DNA of 64,000 nucleotides, from contig CAVSGZ010000008.1 of NCBI GenBank assembly GCA_963727765.1, positions 496,001-560,000 on the forward strand. The letters run 5' to 3'. The stretch is from FEN-299 sp963727765. GTDB taxonomy: Bacteria > Acidobacteriota > Vicinamibacteria > Vicinamibacterales > Fen-181. Shown here one piece after another: positions 44,701 through 53,653 of the stretch. The translations under genes were made by a program, and so were the position numbers. Position 1 is the stretch's first letter, and each line of letters begins with the position of its first letter. A model generated the notes under the pieces. That model did no database searches. It was not told where the DNA came from and saw only the letters and a program-made list of their open reading frames with translations.

Positions 44701-46425
44701 ATGAGATCATGTTTTGCGCTCGGATTGCTAACCGTGCTGATCGCGGCCGCCTGCGCGTCGCCCGCGACGACGACATCGGCGCCGGCCAAGGAGGTCGTGG
44801 TGCCCGAACAGGCCAAGCTCGACGCTGCCGTGGCGCAGTTTGCTCCCACCGACATCGGCGCCGACATCTCGAAGCTGCCCGCCAGCGAGCAGCAGGCCCT
44901 GGCGCGTTTGGTCGAGGCCGGCTGGGTCGTGGACGGGTTGTTCCTGCGGCAGGTCTGGGCCGGCAACGAGGGGCTGCTCCTCAATCTGCTCAGCGACAGG
45001 TCGCCGCTTGGCCTGGCCCGCACCCACTACTTCCTGCTGAACAAGGGACCGTGGGACCGGCTGGACCACAACACGCCTTTCCTCGCCGGCGTGCCGCCCA
45101 AGCCCGAGGGCGCCAACTTCTATCCGGCCGGCGCGACGAAGGAGGAGATCGAGGCCTGGATGAAGGCGCTGCCCGAGGCGGAGCGCGCACGGGCCGCCGG
45201 CTTCTTCACGACGATCAGGCGATCGGTGCCGGGTAAGGGGGCCAGGACCGGCTTCGAGATCGTGCCCTACAGCGTCGAGTACCAGGGCGAGCTGGCCCGT
45301 GCCGCTGACCTCCTGCGCGAGGCCGCGCGGCTGACCGCGCAGCCCACGCTCAGGGCCTTCCTCGAGAGCCGGGCCGACGCGTTCCTGTCGAACGACTACT
45401 ACGCGAGCGACGTGGCGTGGATGGAGCTCGACGCGAGCATCGAGCCGACGATCGGCCCGTACGAGGTCTACGAGGACGAGTGGTTCAATGCCAAGGCGGC
45501 GTTCGAGGCATTCATCACCGTGCGCGACGACGGCGAGACGGCCAAGCTGGCGAAGCTCGGCGGCGAGCTGCAGGGGATCGAGGACAACCTGCCGATCGAT
45601 CCGGCGCTGCGCAACCCGAAACTCGGCGGGATGGCCCCTATCCGCGTGGTCAACGTGATCCTAGCCGCCGGAGACGGCAACCGCGGCGTGCAGACGGCCG
45701 CGTTCAACCTGCCCAACGACGAGCGCGTGGTGCGCGAGAAGGGCGCCAAGCGGGTCATGCTGCGCAACGTGCAGGAAGCCAAGTTCAACCTGGTGCTCCG
45801 GCCGATTGCCTCGCGCGTGCTGACGCCGGCGCAGCAGAAAGACGTCACCTTCGACGCCTTCTTCACCCATACCGTCATGCACGAGCTGATGCATGGCCTC
45901 GGGCCGCACCAGATCACCGTGGGAGGGAAGCCTACGACCGTGCGGGCGCAGCTGAAGGACACCTACAGCGCGATGGAGGAGGCCAAGGCCGACATCTCCG
46001 GGCTCTTCGCCCTTCAGCGGCTGATCGACAAGGGGGTCCTCCCCAAGTCGATGGAGGAGACGATCTACGACACCTTCCTCGCGTCCGCCTTCCGCTCGAT
46101 CAGGTTCGGGGTCAACGAGGCGCACGGCCGCGGTGTGGCCATGCAGCTGAACTACCTGACCGACTTTGGCGCCATCACGATCGGGCCGGACGGGGCGTTC
46201 GCCGTCAACCCCGCGAAGATCAAGGCGGGCGTGACGGCGCTCACCCACGACATCATGACGCTGCAGGCGGCCGGGGACTACGCGAAGGCGAAGGACATGC
46301 TGAGCCGGCTGGCGGTGGTCCGGCCGGAGGTGATGAAGGTGCTCGACCAGCTGAACGGGATTCCGGTGGACATCGAGCCGAGGTTCACGACGGCGGCTGC
46401 GCTGCTGGCCGAGGCCGGGAAATAG
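44701..46425 (+). CDS. M49-like zinc peptidase lipoprotein
   Basis: The 574-residue protein has a lipoprotein signal (FALGLLTVLIAAAC). The zinc-binding motif is HELMH (His394, Glu395, His398) in VMHELMHGLGPHQI, with a downstream glutamate in EEAKAD (residues 426-431). This arrangement matches the dipeptidyl-peptidase III-like group that shares homology with plant Nudix hydrolase 3. In classical M49 enzymes the motif is HEXXGH, whereas this protein has a plain HEXXH. It probably cleaves peptides at the cell envelope. No experimental role is implied. Confidence 0.85.
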   Translation: MRSCFALGLLTVLIAAACASPATTTSAPAKEVVVPEQAKLDAAVAQFAPTDIGADISKLPASEQQALARLVEAGWVVDGLFLRQVWAGNEGLLLNLLSDRSPLGLARTHYFLLNKGPWDRLDHNTPFLAGVPPKPEGANFYPAGATKEEIEAWMKALPEAERARAAGFFTTIRRSVPGKGARTGFEIVPYSVEYQGELARAADLLREAARLTAQPTLRAFLESRADAFLSNDYYASDVAWMELDASIEPTIGPYEVYEDEWFNAKAAFEAFITVRDDGETAKLAKLGGELQGIEDNLPIDPALRNPKLGGMAPIRVVNVILAAGDGNRGVQTAAFNLPNDERVVREKGAKRVMLRNVQEAKFNLVLRPIASRVLTPAQQKDVTFDAFFTHTVMHELMHGLGPHQITVGGKPTTVRAQLKDTYSAMEEAKADISGLFALQRLIDKGVLPKSMEETIYDTFLASAFRSIRFGVNEAHGRGVAMQLNYLTDFGAITIGPDGAFAVNPAKIKAGVTALTHDIMTLQAAGDYAKAKDMLSRLAVVRPEVMKVLDQLNGIPVDIEPRFTTAAALLAEAGK

Positions 46426-46537
46426 CGCAAGATCGGAAGAGTGCAGGCCACCGGCCTGTACTGTAACCGTGCCGCTCCGGCGTGAATCTCTCGTAGGAGT
46501 AGCTCTTATACCTGGCCCCGCCGGTCGTGGAGGACTT

Positions 46538-46735
46538 GTGCCGCTGTTTGAATACGCGTGCCGGAAGTGCGGTCACCAGTTCGAAGCGCTGGTGATCGGA
46601 TCACGGACGCCTGCGTGCCCGAAGTGCAAGAGCGAGGACCTCGAGAAACGCGTCTCCCCGTTGGGCTTCACCGGCGTCGGCGGCTCCTCGTCCAGCCGAC
46701 CGTCCGGCGGTTGCCGCCCGAAGGGCGGTGGTTGA
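46538..46735 (+). CDS. FmdB-family zinc ribbon protein
   Basis: This 65-residue protein has the short FmdB/CxxC_CxxC_SSSS domain: VPLFEYACRKCGHQFEAL, then ACPKCKSEDLEKRVS, four cysteines for one zinc, and a serine- and glycine-rich tail ending in a basic cluster. Function is not known; such domains are suspected regulators. The start is GTG 46538 with GGAGG 5-9 bases upstream; a frame open from 46469 lacks similarity. The stop is 5 bases from the convergent hypB stop. Confidence 0.85.
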   Translation: MPLFEYACRKCGHQFEALVIGSRTPACPKCKSEDLEKRVSPLGFTGVGGSSSSRPSGGCRPKGGG

Positions 46736-46740
46736 GGGTT

Positions 46741-47427
46741 CTAACCGCGGGCCGGTCGGCCCGCTCCACGCTTGTCCCTCAGCCGCTGTTCGATCCACCG
46801 GACCCAGGCCCCCAGGCCCGGTTCCGCGACGCAACTGGTCTCCAGCACTTCGATCTCGGGGTTCACGCGACGCGCGTCGGCCACGGCCGCGTCGCGGTCG
46901 AACCGCGTGTGCGGAAGCAGGTCGATCTTGTGGATCAGCATCAGGCGGGCGCGCCTGAAGATCCCCGGGTACTTCAGCGGCTTGTCATCCCCCTCGGCCA
47001 CGCTCAGCACCACGACCTTCGCGTCCTCCCCGAGATCGTACGACGCCGGGCACACCAGGTTGCCGACGTTCTCCACGAACAGCACGTCGAGATCGACGGA
47101 CGGGAGTGATGCCATGGCCCGCTGCACCATGCTGGCATCGAGATGGCAAGTGCCGCCGGTCGTGATTTGCAGGGCCGGGAAGCCGTAGCCCTTCAGCCGG
47201 TTGGCGTCGCGCTCGGTCTGAATGTCGCCGGTGAGCACGGCGGCGCGCAGCGGCGCGCCCTTCAGCGCCTCGAGCGTGCCCTCGAGAATGCTGGTCTTGC
47301 CAGCCCCCGGCGAGGAGATCAGGTTCAGGCAGAGCGTTCCGTGCCCGGCGAAGGCGCGGCGCAGCTCGCCGGCGATCCGATCGTTCTCCTTCAGCACGTT
47401 CTCGCGGACTTCTACTCGTTCGGCCAC
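46741..47427 (-). CDS. hypB: Hydrogenase/urease nickel-insertion GTPase HypB
   Basis: HypB is a GTPase that helps load nickel into [NiFe] hydrogenase and sometimes urease. The 228-residue chain has the Walker A SPGAGKTS (residues 40-47), the family block TGDIQTERDANRLK, TTGGTCHLDASMV with the metal-site Cys-His, and DVLFVENVGNLVCPA. The N-terminal histidine-rich or CXXCGC nickel-storage region seen in some forms is absent. The start is GTG 47427, 3 bases after the hypA stop. No hydrogenase subunit or other hyp genes are in the window. Confidence 0.95.
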   Translation of the reverse strand: MAERVEVRENVLKENDRIAGELRRAFAGHGTLCLNLISSPGAGKTSILEGTLEALKGAPLRAAVLTGDIQTERDANRLKGYGFPALQITTGGTCHLDASMVQRAMASLPSVDLDVLFVENVGNLVCPASYDLGEDAKVVVLSVAEGDDKPLKYPGIFRRARLMLIHKIDLLPHTRFDRDAAVADARRVNPEIEVLETSCVAEPGLGAWVRWIEQRLRDKRGAGRPARG

Positions 47428-47430
47428 AAC

Positions 47431-47772
47431 TCACTCCAGTTCAAGGAACGACATCCCCAGCTCGTCGCCCGCCACCATCGATGCGCCCGTCGAGCCGCAC
47501 GCGGGGCAGTCGGCCAGGAACTCGACGGGACGGAATTCGTGCCCGCACGAGGCGCACCGGTAGCGCACCGGCACCGGTTCGAGATCGAGCACGGCGCCGT
47601 CGAGGTCGGTGTCCCTGACGGTCATCTCGAAGCAGAACTGCAGCGCGTCAACGGCCACGCCGGAGATCTCCCCGACGCGCACGCCGATCCTGAGCACGCG
47701 GTGGGCGCCGTTCTGCGAGGCGTGCTCGCGCGCCGAATCGACGATCGACTGCGCAATCGACAGCTCGTGCAT
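47431..47772 (-). CDS. hypA: Hydrogenase nickel incorporation protein HypA
   Basis: HypA delivers nickel together with HypB. The 113-residue protein starts with the nickel-binding MHELSIAQSIVD and has the zinc motif CASCGHEF and CPACGST. ATG 47772 is preferred over a longer frame, because the MHEL start is invariant in the family. A TACAAT box lies at 47785-47790 on the minus strand, 12 bases before the ATG. Confidence 0.95.
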   Translation of the reverse strand: MHELSIAQSIVDSAREHASQNGAHRVLRIGVRVGEISGVAVDALQFCFEMTVRDTDLDGAVLDLEPVPVRYRCASCGHEFRPVEFLADCPACGSTGASMVAGDELGMSFLELE

Positions 47773-47784
47773 GGCTGATAGAGG

Positions 47785-47790
47785 ATTGTA
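47785..47790 (-). promoter_or_regulatory. -10 box upstream of hypA
   Basis: TACAAT on the minus strand, 12 bases before the ATG. The -35 region is weak. It is divergent from the promoter at 47829-47857. Confidence 0.4.
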
Positions 47791-47828
47791 CATCCAGCCC
47801 CCGCAGCTATCGGTAGCGCGAGCCGGAA

Positions 47829-47857
47829 TTGACACCCCTCGACCCCGGTGGTACAAG
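47829..47857 (+). promoter_or_regulatory. Strong leaderless-type promoter of the RACo-like gene
   Basis: A perfect -35 TTGACA (47829-47834), 17-base spacer and TACAAG (47852-47857) end 8 bases before the GTG start at 47866. This is the clearest of the leaderless candidates. Confidence 0.7.
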
Positions 47858-47865
47858 CCTGACCG

Positions 47866-49530
47866 GTGACACCCCCGAGCTTCACCGTTCGATTCGTGCC
47901 CGACGACCGTGCCTACGTGGGCGACACCCCTGTCGAACTGTATCTCGCCGCTGCCGCGGCCGGCATCCTCCTCGAACAACCCTGCGGGTCCCAGGGCACC
48001 TGCGGGCGCTGCCGCGTTCGAGTCGTCGAGGGCGCCCCGCCGTCGAGCGACGGCGAGCGGACGATCTTCACTTCGACCGAACTCGATGCCGGGTGGCGCC
48101 TCGGGTGTCAGCTCGTGGTCGCATCGACGTTGGTGATCGAGATACCCGGCGTCACCCGCTCACTCTCCGGCAAGTCGTTTGGCGGGGACCTCGCGCCCGC
48201 TGCGCTCGCCCATCCCGTGGCGACGCTCGCGCCGGGCGATCCGCAGCCTCGATACGGACTCGCTGTCGACATCGGCACGACATCGCTCGCCGCGGCGCTC
48301 GTGTCGCTGGCCGACGGATCGGTGGCCGCGTCGGCATCGGCGCTGAATCCGCAGGTGGCCTTCGGCGCGGACGTGATCTCGCGCATCGGGCACACGCTCG
48401 CGACGCCCGGCGGGCTTGCGCACCTGCGGGACGCCGTACGCGAGGGTCTTGGACGGCTGGTGGACGACCTGGCAGCCGAGGCCGGCTGTCGTGCCGACGA
48501 CATCGTAGTGGGAGCGGTCGCTGGCAATCCCACGATGACCCAAGCGTGGCTGGGCGTGCCAGTGGACGGGCTCGGCCGCGCGCCGTATGCGGCCGCGTGG
48601 TCCGGGGCTCTGACGGTGAAGGCGACGGACGTGGGCCTGCCGATCCGGCCCGAGGCTGCCGTGCTCGTCTTCCCGCTGGTGCGCAGCCACGTGGGCGGCG
48701 ACCTGGTGGCCGCGGCGATCGCCTGTGAGCTCGATGCGGCCGCGGCACCGGGCAGCGAACCGCGTCTGCTCATCGACCTGGGGACGAACACCGAGCTGCT
48801 GCTCGTGTGCGACGGTCGGCTGGTCGTCACTTCGGCGGCCGCCGGCCCGGCGTTCGAGGGCGGGGCGATTCGCCACGGGATGCGGGGCAGTCCGGGCGCG
48901 ATCGACGTCGTGTCGATTTCTCCGGAGGGCCGCGTGGCGACAAGCACGATCGGCGGCCTCCCGGCCAGGGGCGTGTGCGGATCGGGCCTGGTCGATGCCG
49001 TGGCGGGGCTGCTGCACACGGGCGTCGTGTCGGCGTCCGGTTTCCTGCGGCGAGCCGGGGACGCGAGCCTCGGCGTCCTCGGCGAACGCCTGTCCACGCT
49101 CGACGGCCAGCAGGCGTTCGCGCTGGTCTCTGGCGGCGATCCGCACGGCCCGGGTCCGGTGACGATCACCGCTCGCGACATCCGCGAAGTGCAGCTGGCC
49201 AAGGGCGCCATTCTCGCGGCGGCGACGCTGTTGTGCCGACACGTCGGTCTCGAGCCGACGGACGTGACCGAGGTGCTCATTGCGGGCGCGTTCGGCAACT
49301 ACATCCGGAAGTCCAGTGCTCTCCGGATCGGCCTGCTGCCGCCGATCGACGCGGAGCGTGTCCGCCTGGTCGGCAACGCCGCGGGCGTCGGCGCGAGACT
49401 GGCGGTGCTCGACCGCCGGGTGTTCGAGCGGGCGCGCGCACTGGCGGCCCGCGCTGAGTACGTGGACCTGGCCGTCCACGCCAACTACCAGGACGCGTTC
49501 ATGGAGGCGCTGGCGTTTCCGGAACGCTGA
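47866..49530 (+). CDS. 2Fe-2S plus ASKHA-fold protein (RACo-like, DUF4445)
   Basis: The 554-residue protein joins an N-terminal 2Fe-2S ferredoxin-like domain with cysteines 40, 46, 49 and 81 (QPCGSQGTCGRC and GWRLGC) to an ATPase of the acetate/sugar kinase-Hsc70-actin fold (YGLAVDIGTTSLAAALV, LLIDLGTNTELLLVCDG, IAGAFGNYIRKSSALRIGLLP). Such proteins, RACo for example, use ATP to reductively reactivate corrinoid (cobalamin) methyltransferases. The next gene is a methyltransferase, which fits. The start is GTG 47866. A corrinoid-binding protein is not visible nearby, so the target is a guess. Confidence 0.9.
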   Translation: MTPPSFTVRFVPDDRAYVGDTPVELYLAAAAAGILLEQPCGSQGTCGRCRVRVVEGAPPSSDGERTIFTSTELDAGWRLGCQLVVASTLVIEIPGVTRSLSGKSFGGDLAPAALAHPVATLAPGDPQPRYGLAVDIGTTSLAAALVSLADGSVAASASALNPQVAFGADVISRIGHTLATPGGLAHLRDAVREGLGRLVDDLAAEAGCRADDIVVGAVAGNPTMTQAWLGVPVDGLGRAPYAAAWSGALTVKATDVGLPIRPEAAVLVFPLVRSHVGGDLVAAAIACELDAAAAPGSEPRLLIDLGTNTELLLVCDGRLVVTSAAAGPAFEGGAIRHGMRGSPGAIDVVSISPEGRVATSTIGGLPARGVCGSGLVDAVAGLLHTGVVSASGFLRRAGDASLGVLGERLSTLDGQQAFALVSGGDPHGPGPVTITARDIREVQLAKGAILAAATLLCRHVGLEPTDVTEVLIAGAFGNYIRKSSALRIGLLPPIDAERVRLVGNAAGVGARLAVLDRRVFERARALAARAEYVDLAVHANYQDAFMEALAFPER

Positions 49531-49544
49531 CTCGGCGTTACAAT
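49516..49544 (+). promoter_or_regulatory. Weak leaderless-type promoter of the homocysteine methyltransferase gene
   Basis: TTTCCG (49516-49521), 17 bases and TACAAT (49539-49544) precede ATG 49552 by 7 bases. The box overlaps another ATG at 49543, which argues for the downstream start. Confidence 0.45.
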
Positions 49545-49551
49545 GCCCGCC

Positions 49552-50442
49552 ATGTTCGATCTTTCCGCCCTTGCCTCCTCGCGCGTGGTCATCGTCGACG
49601 GCGCCATGGGCACCCAGCTGCAGCTGGCTGGCCTCGGCATCAGCGAGTGCGGCTCCGCGTGGAACCTGGACCACGCCGATCGGCTGGCCGCCATTCACCT
49701 CGCCTACATCCGCGCTGGGTGCGACGCGATCATCACCAATTCGTTCGGCGCGAACCGGTGGGTGCTCGGGCGATACGGCCTCGGCGACCGGGTGGACGAG
49801 ATCAACCGGGCGGCGGCCGCCATCGCGCGGCGCGCGGCTGGCGGCGGGACGTGCGTGCTGGGCGACGTCGGGCCGTGCGGCGGTCTGCTGCCCCCACTCG
49901 GCACGATCGACCCCGGCGAGTTGCTCGACCAGTTCACCCGGCAGTCTCGCGCGCTGCTCGAAGGAGGCGCGGACGGGATCATCATCGAGACGATGACCGC
50001 GCTCGAGGAAGTGACGATCGCCATTCGCGCGGCGCGCGCGGCGGCGGCGCCGTTTGTCGCCGCCTCGCTGGCCTTCGACCGGCTGCCCAACGGACTCATC
50101 AGAACCATGATGGGCGTGTCGCCGGAGAAGGCCGCGCAAGCGGCGGTCGAGGCGGGCGCGGACGTCGTGGGCGCCAACTGCGGAACCTCGATGACCACGA
50201 GCGACTTCGCGCAGGTGGTCGAGGCATTCCGCCGCGACACCGACCGGCCGATTGTCATCCAGGCCAATGCCGGCACGCCGGAGCTGGTCGACGGCCGAGC
50301 CGTCTACAACCTGTCGCCCGAGGAGCTGGCCGACGGGATGGCGGAGGTGGTCGCGGCGGGGGCGAGCATCGTGGGCGGATGCTGCGGCACGACACCCGCG
50401 CACGTCGCGGCGATGGCGCGGCGTTTCAAGGCAGGAGCGTGA
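49552..50442 (+). CDS. Homocysteine S-methyltransferase family protein
   Basis: This zinc-dependent TIM barrel of the homocysteine methyltransferase (BHMT/MetH N-terminal) family has 296 residues. Visible are VIVDGAMGTQLQLAG, TNSFGANR, GDVGPCGGLLPPLG, and the zinc ligands GANCGTS and GGCCGTTP. It lacks the folate- and cobalamin-binding domains of MetH, so methyl donor and partner are open. It directly follows the RACo-like gene. ATG 49552 is preferred over ATG 49543 because of the TACAAT box. The stop overlaps the next start (TGATG). Confidence 0.9.
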   Translation: MFDLSALASSRVVIVDGAMGTQLQLAGLGISECGSAWNLDHADRLAAIHLAYIRAGCDAIITNSFGANRWVLGRYGLGDRVDEINRAAAAIARRAAGGGTCVLGDVGPCGGLLPPLGTIDPGELLDQFTRQSRALLEGGADGIIIETMTALEEVTIAIRAARAAAAPFVAASLAFDRLPNGLIRTMMGVSPEKAAQAAVEAGADVVGANCGTSMTTSDFAQVVEAFRRDTDRPIVIQANAGTPELVDGRAVYNLSPEELADGMAEVVAAGASIVGGCCGTTPAHVAAMARRFKAGA

Positions 50443-51674
50443 TGCCGATCGATGGCGTTCGGTCGGTGCGAACAGGGCTGGCACTCGTCCTGGTTGCCGG
50501 CTCCGTGCTGGCGGCAGGCCAGGGGGGGCGGCACGCTGCGCTGAATTACCCGGCCTCCTATCCCGACCTCGGCATCACGCTCATCGACGAGTGGGTGGCC
50601 GACCTCGACGTGACGCGTGACGGCAAGACCATCTCCTACTCCCGCCATGATCCCCGCGATTGGTACACGGATATCTGGACCGCCGACCGGTCCGGCCGAG
50701 GCCGTCGGTGCGTCTCGTGCGGCCTGGCCGAGCCGACCAAGCATCGCGGCGGCGAGAGCTGGCACCCGTCGGGCCGCTTCGTGGCGTTTTCGGCCGAGAA
50801 CGACGACGTGCGGACCCGGAAGGCGGACCGACTGGCCGAACCCGAGGTCGGGCTGAACACGAATCTCTGGGTGATGTCGGCTGACGGCGCGAAGGCGTGG
50901 CGGCTGACCGACTACCAAACCGACTACGTCAACCCTCGAGGCGTCGTCTTCCCGCGATTCTCGCCGGACGGGAAGCGGCTCGCCTGGTCCGGTCCCGTCG
51001 ATTACGCCAAGACCGGTGCCGGGCGCGAGTGGGGCGAATGGGCCATCTTCGTGGCGGACTTCGACGCCCAGTCCGGTGTGCCGTCGATCAGGAACATCCG
51101 GGAGCTGCAGCCCGGCGACCAGCACGGCTACTACCAGATCGACGACTGGTCGGCCGACGGCCGCCGCCTCCTGATGAGCGCCAATCCGAACACGTCGCAG
51201 CTGCTGACCGGACTCGACATCTGCGAGCTGGATCTCGTGTCTGGCGCCCTCCGGGACCTGACGCGCGCGCCCGGCGAGTGGGACCAGTTCGCCCACTACG
51301 CTCCCGATGGCCGGCACGTGATCTGGGCCTCGTCGCGCGGCCTGGCCGAGCATTTTCACTCGCTTGAGGGCGTGAACTGGCGCCGCGACGTCCGGACCGA
51401 TCTCTGGGAGATGAACCGGAACGGAACGGGCGTGAGGCGGCTGACCTTCTTCAACGAGGCCGGATGGCGCGACCACACCTGGTTCCGGTCCGAGGTGGCC
51501 GACACCCCGGGCGTTTACGTGGCCGACAACGCGTTCGTGGGCGACGCGTCGCACGTCGCCGCCGTCCTCGCCTACGAGACGCCGCAGGGGCTGCTCGGCG
51601 GCGTGCTCGTCGTGCTCGACCTCGAACGCCGCCGCGCGATGACCGAGCCGGCTCTCCCGCCCGCCGGCCGCTGA
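50442..51674 (+). CDS. TolB-like beta-propeller secreted protein
   Basis: The 410-residue protein has a signal peptide (RTGLALVLVAGSVLAAGQ) and repeated strands of the WD40-like/TolB type: WVADLDVTRDGKTISYSRHD, SWHPSGRFVAFSAEND, FPRFSPDGKRLAWSG, WSADGRRLLMSANP and YAPDGRHVIWASSR. Such propellers bind proteins or ligands. No catalytic domain follows, so it is not a full prolyl oligopeptidase. The start ATG overlaps the upstream stop by one base and suggests co-translation with the methyltransferase, an odd pairing. Confidence 0.85.
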   Translation: MPIDGVRSVRTGLALVLVAGSVLAAGQGGRHAALNYPASYPDLGITLIDEWVADLDVTRDGKTISYSRHDPRDWYTDIWTADRSGRGRRCVSCGLAEPTKHRGGESWHPSGRFVAFSAENDDVRTRKADRLAEPEVGLNTNLWVMSADGAKAWRLTDYQTDYVNPRGVVFPRFSPDGKRLAWSGPVDYAKTGAGREWGEWAIFVADFDAQSGVPSIRNIRELQPGDQHGYYQIDDWSADGRRLLMSANPNTSQLLTGLDICELDLVSGALRDLTRAPGEWDQFAHYAPDGRHVIWASSRGLAEHFHSLEGVNWRRDVRTDLWEMNRNGTGVRRLTFFNEAGWRDHTWFRSEVADTPGVYVADNAFVGDASHVAAVLAYETPQGLLGGVLVVLDLERRRAMTEPALPPAGR

Positions 51675-51694
51675 CCTCCGCCGCCATCAGGCCC

Positions 51695-53533
51695 TCACAC
51701 GTCGAGCCCGACGATCTGCAGCAGCTTCAATGCGTTTCGCGAGGTGGCGACGGCGGGCCGCAGCCGATAGTCGAACACGAGGCGCACCCCCTCGCCGTCG
51801 CGCTCGACCCCTTCGCTGAAATGCACTGGACGGCACGCCGCCGCCAGCTCGCTGCAATCGGCCAGCTCGAGGTCGTGCGTCGTCACCACGCCAATCGTGG
51901 GCAGGTCGAGCAGGTGGCGCAGCACGCGGCGCACGGCCACCTGGCGCTCGGCCGTGTTGGTTCCCTGCAGCACCTCGTCGAGCAGGTACAGGACTCGCGG
52001 CCCGCCGTCGCGCGCCGACCTGGCGGTGGCCACCACCAGTGCGAGCCGCTGCAGCGCGGCCATGAAATACGACACGCCCGCTTCGAGCGAGTCCTGGACG
52101 CGCATGCTCGTGCACGGCCTGAGCGGCGGCATCCGCAGACGCTCGGCGCACACCGGAGCGCCCGCCTGGGCGAGCACGACATTGACGCCGATGGCGCGCA
52201 GCAGCGTGCTCTTGCCGGACATGTTCGACCCGGTGACCATCAGGAACCCGCCGGGCGGTCCGACCGTCACGTCGTTGGCCACGCGGCGGTCGGCCGGGAT
52301 CAACGGATGGCCCAGCTCCCGCGCCTCGAGGAGGGCGGACGACTCGTCGATTTCCGGGAACGCCCACGTGGGGTTGTCGTACCTGAGCGCGGCCAGCGCG
52401 GCCAGGGCGTCGAACTGGCCGAGCGCCGCGTACCAGCGTCGCAGGTGCGGCCCCACCTGCCGTTGCCAGGCTTCGAGCGCGGCGAGCACGTGGAAGTCCC
52501 ACAGCGTGAGCAGCACGATCACCGGGTGGAACAGGGCCACGCGGCGGAGGTCGGCCGTCCGCTCGATCCGCGAGAGCCGCGCCATCTCGCGCGCGGCTGT
52601 CGTGCCCGACGCGCGCAGGTCGGCCTGGAGACGTTGCGCGAGCGGAGACGAGCACGGCGCGGCTGCCACTTGCGCGAACAGCTCCGCATGGTGGCGGACC
52701 GCGCCCAAGCTCGAGAAGACGCGGGTGAAGGTCTGCGCGACCCGCTTGCCGAACACCGCCATCAGGACGAGGGTCACGCCCATCGGCCATAGCCACAGCG
52801 GGCCGTCGATCATCCCGCCGATGTGCGCCGCGAGCAGGCCGAGAGTCAGCGCCGTGAGCAGCCGCACGGTCCACCCGGCCGCGCGCAGCCTCGTGAACCA
52901 GGGGCCGGCGTCGGCCCAGGCGAAGAAACCGTCCAGTGCCTCGCGCGCCGGCTCGACCAGCCGCCCAAGCGCGGCGAACGTCTCCCGGTCCCGCTCGAGG
53001 CCGGCCAACTCCTCGACCGCCTGCTGGCGCTCGCGGATCGTCGCGGGCGCGGCGGCCTCGGTGAGCCAGCCGGCGAGCGTGGCACGGCCGGCATCGGTGC
53101 CGGTCCACCCGAGCAGCTGAAACACCGATGCATGGCCGAAGAGGTCGAGGTCGTCGGCGTACGGGTGTGTCGGCCCAGGGCCGGCGACCCGGTCGGGCGC
53201 GAGCGCGTTCCAGTCGCGCAGCACGCGCGCCGCGGCGTCCGCGTTTACCTGTGCCAGGGCGGCGATCCACTTCTCGCGCCACTCGATCCGGCCATGCCAC
53301 GACACCAGGGCGAAGAAGACGAGGAAGCCAGCCGCGCCGGCCCCGATCCGGACCGCGGTGTAGGGCACCGGGCCCGGAAAGAGGGAGAGGATGCTGGCGG
53401 CAGAGGCGAGGAACACCGCGAGCCTGGCGTAGGAGAGATGGCGGGACTGGCGCGCGAGCGCCACCCGATCGGCCTCGTACCGATCGGCCGCGCCTCGGTA
53501 TCTGGCCGCCTGGCTCATTCCCGGATCGGGCAT
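51695..53533 (-). CDS. Membrane-anchored MutS-family ATPase
   Basis: The 612-residue protein has the MutS C-terminal ATPase: Walker A GSNMSGKST, signature RVQDSLEAGVSYFMAALQR, Walker B VLYLLDEVLQGTNTAERQ and TTHDLEL. Instead of the mismatch-recognition domain with its Phe-X-Glu, the N-terminal half holds two pairs of hydrophobic helices, near residues 33-79 and 214-258. It is therefore probably a membrane protein of the MutS-like side group found in several phyla, and not a canonical repair factor. The role is unknown. ATG 53533 has AGGA upstream; ATG 53518 is an alternative. It is convergent with the beta-propeller gene. Confidence 0.85.
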   Translation of the reverse strand: MPDPGMSQAARYRGAADRYEADRVALARQSRHLSYARLAVFLASAASILSLFPGPVPYTAVRIGAGAAGFLVFFALVSWHGRIEWREKWIAALAQVNADAAARVLRDWNALAPDRVAGPGPTHPYADDLDLFGHASVFQLLGWTGTDAGRATLAGWLTEAAAPATIRERQQAVEELAGLERDRETFAALGRLVEPAREALDGFFAWADAGPWFTRLRAAGWTVRLLTALTLGLLAAHIGGMIDGPLWLWPMGVTLVLMAVFGKRVAQTFTRVFSSLGAVRHHAELFAQVAAAPCSSPLAQRLQADLRASGTTAAREMARLSRIERTADLRRVALFHPVIVLLTLWDFHVLAALEAWQRQVGPHLRRWYAALGQFDALAALAALRYDNPTWAFPEIDESSALLEARELGHPLIPADRRVANDVTVGPPGGFLMVTGSNMSGKSTLLRAIGVNVVLAQAGAPVCAERLRMPPLRPCTSMRVQDSLEAGVSYFMAALQRLALVVATARSARDGGPRVLYLLDEVLQGTNTAERQVAVRRVLRHLLDLPTIGVVTTHDLELADCSELAAACRPVHFSEGVERDGEGVRLVFDYRLRPAVATSRNALKLLQIVGLDV

Positions 53534-53597
53534 CGCGCGTCCTGCTCTCTTGTGCGTCCGTTCCGTGCCGGCTCGACCCGCCGGCGCCGGTGGTCGC

Positions 53598-53603
53598 TAT
53601 AAT
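53598..53603 (+). promoter_or_regulatory. -10 box upstream of the carboxylesterase
   Basis: A consensus TATAAT lies 50 bases before the ATG at 53654. No good -35 box was seen. Confidence 0.4.
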
Positions 53604-53653
53604 AAGTCACCGGGGGCGACGTCCCGTTACCGTTCCGCGTTCCCGCTCACTTG

